In this document: positions 59,200 to 64,000 of the stretch, piece by piece
Position numbering within the stretch: position 1 is the first letter of the stretch
Layout: every line of letters begins with the position of its first letter
NCBI GenBank assembly: GCA_030267565.1
Contig: BRXU01000021.1
Location: 1,830,501-1,894,500 of the forward strand
From: Pleodorina starrii
Taxonomy: Eukaryota > Chlorophyta > Chlorophyceae > Chlamydomonadales > Volvocaceae
DNA: 64,000 nucleotides
Direction of reading: 5' to 3'
Notes under the pieces: model-generated
Databases searched by the model: none
What the model was told of the DNA's origin: nothing
Seen by the model: only the letters and a program-made list of their open reading frames with translations
Translations under genes and position numbers: made by a program

Positions 59200-60140
59200 C
59201 GCGGCCGCAGCTTCGCAGCGGTGCCTCTCCGCAGACCAGCCGCAGGGCAAGCGGCTGGTAGGGCGGAATACCGTACCGGTGATGAGGATGAGGTCGGATG
59301 AGGCGCTGGAAGGGGGGCGACGACATTGGACGATGAACGGACCCAGGACCAGCAGCAGGGTGGGAGGACTGCTGGGCCCACGTGCCTTCCTCGGCTGCCG
59401 ATACACGGTTACACGGTTACAGCGCCGGTGTGTTCCCATTCGTTTTTGCGATCCGTCAGGCAGCCTGGCGTGACGCAAGGGCGCCACTCTGGTGATATCC
59501 ATCGACGCAAGGCCCCAGCTTCCAACAAAACGAGGAATGGAACGGTGGTCGTTGCGCTTCTTCCCGGCGGCATGCACCTTCCTCGCCCCGCACTCTCCGC
59601 TCCCCGCCCACCCACTCCTTCCCCAACAGATGTCCTGCGCGCCAGGTGCCACCCCCAACTGACAACGCCTGTCTGCCGACAACACGTGCGATGGCGCGCA
59701 GGCAGCACACATACCACCACCGCAGCGCAGTGGCCCTGCACGGTTGCACGTGTGCACATCCACCCCCACCCCACCCCATCCCCCCACACACAGACGCACA
59801 CAGACGCCGCGTGCTACATCCTGCGCTGTGCCCCCCTACTGCCTGAGCCCCGACCCCTCCTCCACCCCGCCCCCAAGTCCCGTGTAATTATGCGCTCCCT
59901 CTTCTTGGCTCCCTCTTCTTGGCTCCCTCTTCTTGGCTCCCTCCGCTCTCGCTCCCACGTAGGTACGCCAACCTCTCATGCGTTCACACATCCACAGCGG
60001 GCCGCACAGCCCTCAGCCCCCCTCCCCCTCCCCCTCCCCCCCAGGGTACGCCGCCTACCGGTACCCCAGCTCGCGTCACCTCCTCCGGAGCGAGCAAGCC
60101 TCGCCCCCCCCCGACAGCCGCACGCCCGTCCGCCACAACC
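59200..60140 (+). repeat. Dispersed ~0.9-kb repeat, copy 2
   Basis: Counterpart of 33,916-34,815 with about nine-tenths of positions conserved by eye. In copy 2 the exon-like part after CCCCCCCAG is GGTACGCCGCCTACCGGTAC and stays open for 55 codons to TGA near 60,210 (HPSPFYPSPR), longer than in copy 1. Confidence 0.65.
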
Positions 60141-60210
60141 CCACCCCGCGCCCCTACTTCCCGCCGTCTGCCCCCCTCCATCCAAGTCCATTTTACCCCT
60201 CCCCCCGATG

Positions 60211-60757
60211 ACAGCCGCATATCCAACAACAACAACAACCAAAACACACGCACACACACATGCAGCCATTGCGGGTAACTTCAAAGCGAGTCGCGCTGGG
60301 GGCGCCGGACGCCCCCGCCCGGGCAAGGGCACATTCCGCCAGCTGCCCGGCTCCCTGCCACACCAGCGCGCCTCCTCCTCTTCCTCCGCCCTCCCCCCCG
60401 CCTCCGCCTCTCACCTCTCACCAACCCTGACACCGCCTCCCAAAGGTTGCTCGTCCTCCCACTGAACTCCCTGGTCCCACCAACACGCCAAATGCACCCC
60501 CACGACCTTCACCTCCACCGCTTCACCCTCGTCGCTTCCGGAGGGAGTCCGCGGCGGCTCCCCAACAGCCGCTGTGGTATCGTTTTCCTTGATCCCCACC
60601 AACCCAGCCGGACTCTCGGGCACGGGCGTGAGCACTGCCCCACGCCCTCCTTCCCCCCCCACTCCCTCCACATACGCATTCACCACCGCCCCATCATCCC
60701 TCACCCCCCTCACCCCTCCCTTCTCCTCCCCTGCTTCCCTGCCCCCCCTGCCACTCC
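60211..60757. other. Downstream region of gene C
   Basis: C-rich plus strand. It holds the 3' UTR of gene C on the minus strand; no minus-strand TGTAA was found near the stop. Pro/Ser frames on the plus strand are compositional. Confidence 0.4.
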
Positions 60758-63700
60758 TCACTTCCACACCACGCCTCCAAAGTACTGCAGTGCCGGCACC
60801 CCCCGCACCTCCAGATCGCACAGCGGCCCGGTGATGAGCTCCAGGGAGGCCAGGCCGTCGGGTCCGGTGTCCTCAGCCAGGTGGGCAAGTGCACGGGCCT
60901 GGTCGGCTCGGCGGGCGGACAGGAACTTGTCGGTGGCGTTGGCCTGGACCACCTGCGGGGGGGGGGCGGGGGCGGGGGGGGGGGGGGTCAGGGGGGGTCA
61001 GGGGGGGTCAGGGAGTGGGGGGTGGGGGGGTCAGGAAGTGGGGGGTGGGGGGGCGGGAGTGATATGCTCCTTTATATAACAATGAGTCACTGCGGACGTT
61101 GGGAGGGGGGATTGAATAGTGAATTTGCAGTGTGTGTGTGTGGGGGGGGGGTGCCAGGTATGCGCCGCGTTGGCGGGGGTGGGGGTGGGGTTGCCCACGA
61201 ACAGGCCGGTGGGGTGGGGGGCATGGAGGGAAATGAAGGTGAGAGCGCGGTTCTAAGGGGGAGCTCTGTGCAGAAAATGTTGATGGGCTTGTGTAGAAAG
61301 GTGCCCCACACGGCAACACACACACACACACACACACACACAAGCACTAGCCCTTCGAAGCCCTCCACGACAGAGAGGCCGGGCGCAAGGCCCGGCCTGC
61401 AAGCGACCCCAGACAGAGGGATTGGCCTCCAACCCCACACCCGCCCCGCCCGGCCGCGGCTCCCCCCACCCCCGCCCAGCCCAGTCCACACTCCCCAGCC
61501 CGCCTCGGTCCCTTCCTTTGGGCCATTCTCCGACCGCGACCCCAGCCCGGATCCCGCCCCCCCACCCCCCGCGCTGTGTCCTTCCTCACCCACCCACCCA
61601 CCCACCCACCCACCTGGTTGACGATGATGGTCCTCAGCGGTATACCCTCCTGCTGAAGCGCCTCAGCCAGCCTGCACACCGGGGAAAGGGCCGGGGCGGG
61701 GAGGGGGAAGGGCCGGGGCGGGGAGGGGGCGGGGCGGGGCGGGGAGGGGGCGGGGGCGGGGAGGAGGCGGGGGCGGAGAGCGTAACTAAAGGAGAAACCA
61801 CAGCGGAGGCGAAGGGACGGAGGCGACGCAAAGCAAACCGGGAGGGGGGTGGGGTGGGGGTGTTACGTCACGGATAGGGGGCGAGCGGAGCACCCGGTGC
61901 CGGGGGGTTTCAACTTTTGAGGATCAATGTGCCGCGGCCAGGGTACCGCAGTGTTCATGTGCAGTCCGAACGCATGCGACACCGCAGCTGGGGACGAAAG
62001 ACCGACAGCAGCTGGGTGGGTGGGTGCGGGGGAGGGCGGGGGGCGAGGCCCAGCGGGTAGGGGCAAGGGCGAGGGAAAGGGGAGCGAGAGCCAGGGCGGA
62101 GCGGGGCAGCTGGACACGGGTCTTTCGCCCGGAAGACTCGACCGCGCAACTTCCCTACTGCAGTACAACCGTACCGTACCTGGCGGGGGGCCGGAGCCCC
62201 GACCTGAGAGCCCCAGCCGCTCTGCCGCGGAATCCTTCCGCGTCCCCCCCCCTATCACACCCCCGGCCGCCGGCTCCCGCCCATCCTTCCATTCCCGTCA
62301 CACAGCGGTGTTACGATCGGTTCGGTACTGGCACTGGCACTGGTAGTAGTGGTAGTGGTGGTGGTGGTGGTAGTGGTAGTGGTGGTGGTAGTGGTAGTGG
62401 TGGTGGTAGTGTGTTGCGTCCGCCCCCACCTGCAGCTCTCCGCGGTTGCCATGACGGTGGGAATGGTGACGATGATGAACTCGGTGGTCCGCTGGTTTCG
62501 GAACAGCGCCTTGGCCTCCTCCATGCGGGCCTGGTGGCGGGAGGGGTCAGGGGGGGGGCGCAGGAGGAGGGAGGGGAAGCAAGGCGGGGAGGGAGGGGAA
62601 GCAAGGCGGGGAGGGAGGGGAAGCAAGGCGGGGAGGGAGGGGAAGCAAGGCGGGGAGGGAGGGGAAGCAAGGCGGGGAGGGAGGGGAAGCAAGGCGGGGA
62701 GGGAGGGGAAGCAAGGCGGGGAGGGAGGGGAAGCAAGGCGGGGAGGGAGGGTGAGGTGTAATGGAGCCTGGAGCGGGGGGTGGAGGGGCAGGGGCGGCGG
62801 CGGAAGCGGAAGCGGCGACGGCGGCGGAGGCAGCGGTGGGCGGGGTCAGCGGCGACAAAGCCAGGATGCAGCCCCCCGAGTAAAGGCCCTTGAGAGCCGC
62901 GGCTACGGTAATATTAGTCTCCGGACGGAGGCACTGCTCCGGGGCACAGCTTCCAACCGCCGCCCTGTGCCAGTCCCGGTGCCTTCTTGCAATCCGAGCG
63001 AACCCCGCCCCTCCTGATCGAGCCGCCTCTCCTTAACCTCCTGTTTCGACTCCGAACCCTAACAGACAACCCATTCAATCACCGAAAGCCCCCCCCCCAA
63101 AACCCAACCCAGCCCAGCCCACTAACCTCCCCCACGCCCCAGTTGACTCACCAACCAGAAACCCGAACCACAAGTAAGCCCCCTCCCAGCGCCCTGCCCC
63201 TCCCCGTCTCCGTCTCCGCTGCGGTATCTTCTTTTTACCTCCCTCCCCTCCCCTCCCAGCGCCCCCGTTCCCACCCCCTCCACCTCCCCAGCACCCCCCC
63301 TCCCACCTGCAGCTGCTCCAGTCGCTTCACCGCCACATCCTCCTCACCGCCCTGCTGACCCCCACCGAACAGGTTCTTGACGGCGTTGGTGGCGCTAGAC
63401 AGCTTCTGACGCAGCCGGACCAGCTTGCCTGAACAGGACACGGCAGGCAGCAGGCAGCAGGCAGCACGCAGCGCCAGCAGGTCGTGTTGATGGCGCAACC
63501 GGGGGGGGGGTGCAGCCCTGTAAAGCACTGTTAAGACCGCGAACAACAGCGTCTGGGGTCCCAATGAAAACCCTACGACTGAAAGTACTACTAATGATAA
63601 GTGGCGGTAACGTCACTACCGTATTGTCGTAGTGAACGCACAGCGCGGTGCACCGCAACGTGTCAAAGCGACGCCGAAAGGGCGGGGCGCCCCCCCCCCT

Positions 63701-63904
63701 CGCATTGCGCCAGCAGCACGGCAAGCGCCAGCGGAGGGGAGAGACGCCGCCCCTCACCGTCATCACCGGGCCGCGCTCCTTACCTATGGAGGCATCTAGG
63801 AAGTCGGGCAGCGACAGCAGGCGCAGCGTGTGGCCGGTGGGGGCGGTGTCGAACACGATGCGCTTGAAGTGCGAGTACTCGGGGGCCTTCAGAAACTGGA
63901 CCAC
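60758..63904 (-). CDS. ARSA1: Gene C: ArsA/GET3-family ATPase, plastid-type (3' five exons)
   Basis: Exons 63904-63784, 63428-63307, 62530-62430, 61671-61614, 60952-60758 (TGA); all GT-AG and in phase, 198 residues. The protein hands tail-anchored membrane proteins to their target membrane, driven by ATP. Visible landmarks: FDTAPTGHTLRLLSLPDFLD (switch II and following helix), LVRLRQKLSSATNAVKNLFG, RTTEFIIVTIPTVMATAES, RTIIVNQ, and the typical end LEVRGVPALQYFGGVVWK. The wording TEFIIVTIPTVMA and the Ser-Ala-Thr helix are closer to plastid GET3B/ArsA1 than to cytosolic GET3, so the symbol is by similarity. The P-loop and switch I lie right of the window. The C-x-x-C of many GET3 proteins is replaced by FLSARR. 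If the algal protein is a two-domain fusion, this is its C-terminal half. Confidence 0.85.
60955..61055 (+). repeat. G-run tract in the last intron of gene C
   Basis: Runs of 6 to 14 G separated by GCG and TCA (GGGGGGTCA units). The transcript strand is C-rich; the other strand could form quadruplexes. Confidence 0.8.
61310..61343 (+). repeat. (CA)n microsatellite, intron of gene C
   Basis: About 14 CA units between exons 4 and 5 of the visible part. Confidence 0.9.
62337..62412 (+). repeat. (GGTAGT)/(GGT)n microsatellite next to an exon of gene C
   Basis: GGTAGTGGTGGTGGTAGTGG units directly downstream (transcript sense) of the exon ending at 62,430. Confidence 0.9.
62557..62757 (+). repeat. 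22-bp minisatellite, 8-9 units, intron of gene C
   Basis: Unit GCAAGGCGGGGAGGGAGGGG plus AA, nearly identical from unit to unit; a period of 22 bp makes every frame cycle through three readings. Confidence 0.9.
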
Positions 63905-64000
63905 CTGTTTTGTTAGGAGGGGGGTGTGTGTAGAAGGGGGCGGGAAGCGCAAGGGGGCATTGCGTATTGAGAGCGGAGACGCTGCGTCAGCGAGGTTACG
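63905..64000. other. Intron of gene C running to the window edge
   Basis: Begins upstream of the acceptor AACAAAACAG|GTGG. No further exon can be read in the last 96 bases. Confidence 0.5.

Noticed and set aside
62311..62858. Pro/Leu-rich minus frames in gene C
   Set aside because: They come from the 22-bp minisatellite in an intron; exons on both sides join without it.

Overview
The window is nuclear DNA of a volvocine (Chlamydomonadales) green alga. The evidence is GC-rich coding with strongly G/C third positions, many short-to-medium GT-AG introns with GTGAGT/GTGGGT/GTAAGG donors, Ala/Gln/Gly homopolymers inside coding exons, a giant Ser-Pro (hydroxyproline-rich type) wall-like domain, a TKL-type receptor kinase, a plastid ArsA/GET3B-like ATPase, TGTAA motifs just after stops, and TTTAGGG/TTTAGG-type telomere-like tracts. 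No species can be named from the sequence alone. All gene models here are hand-built from reading frames and splice sites.

Layout. 1-545 is the last 54 codons and downstream region of a gene whose body lies left of the window; nearly the same segment recurs at about 56.3-56.9 kb behind gene B, so the window is bounded by two paralogous gene ends. 0.5-17.4 kb is a repeat-dominated block: serial fragments of one LINE family, a complete 480-bp TRIM (LTRs, PBS, PPT and 5-bp target duplication all visible), short GC hairpin motifs, two coding-like minisatellites, a three-copy 183/189-bp repeat, a 1.4-kb near-perfect palindrome followed by a second partial copy, and a decayed gag with a zinc knuckle.

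Gene A (17,453-31,752, minus) can be read as a complete 22-exon receptor-like protein kinase of 2,058 residues: signal peptide, large ectodomain with recurrent L-x-N-x-T-x-x-V-P-like units, one membrane span, low-complexity juxtamembrane region and a TKL-like kinase domain. All 21 junctions keep frame, two of them (exons 11/12 and 13/14) on weaker sites. Its introns hold long GGAT and TAA microsatellites.

31.8-40.5 kb is again repetitive: a stretch with nothing recognisable, a dispersed repeat shared with 59-60 kb, an unrecognised frame-disrupted spliced gene, a decayed PIF1-like (Helitron-type) helicase, and a LINE with an intact 374-codon 3' ORF.

Gene B (40,488-56,207, plus, perhaps extending to 56,469) is a very large secreted or membrane protein: signal peptide, small Cys-containing N-terminal domain, one 6-kb exon encoding mostly Ser-Pro repeats, membrane-proximal domains, one membrane span and a 728-residue low-complexity cytoplasmic tail. 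One early intron carries a reverse-transcriptase fragment, and the intron before the membrane-span exon carries about 0.8 kb of CCGCAC hexamers. One exon-2 donor remains unresolved.

56.9-60.5 kb is low-complexity and dispersed-repeat DNA. Gene C (60,758-63,904, minus, 5' part beyond the right edge) is the C-terminal half or more of an ArsA/GET3-family ATPase, closest in motif to the plastid type. Genes A and B look like cell-surface or wall-associated products; gene C is unrelated housekeeping (tail-anchored protein targeting). Nothing in the window indicates that the three genes act in one pathway.
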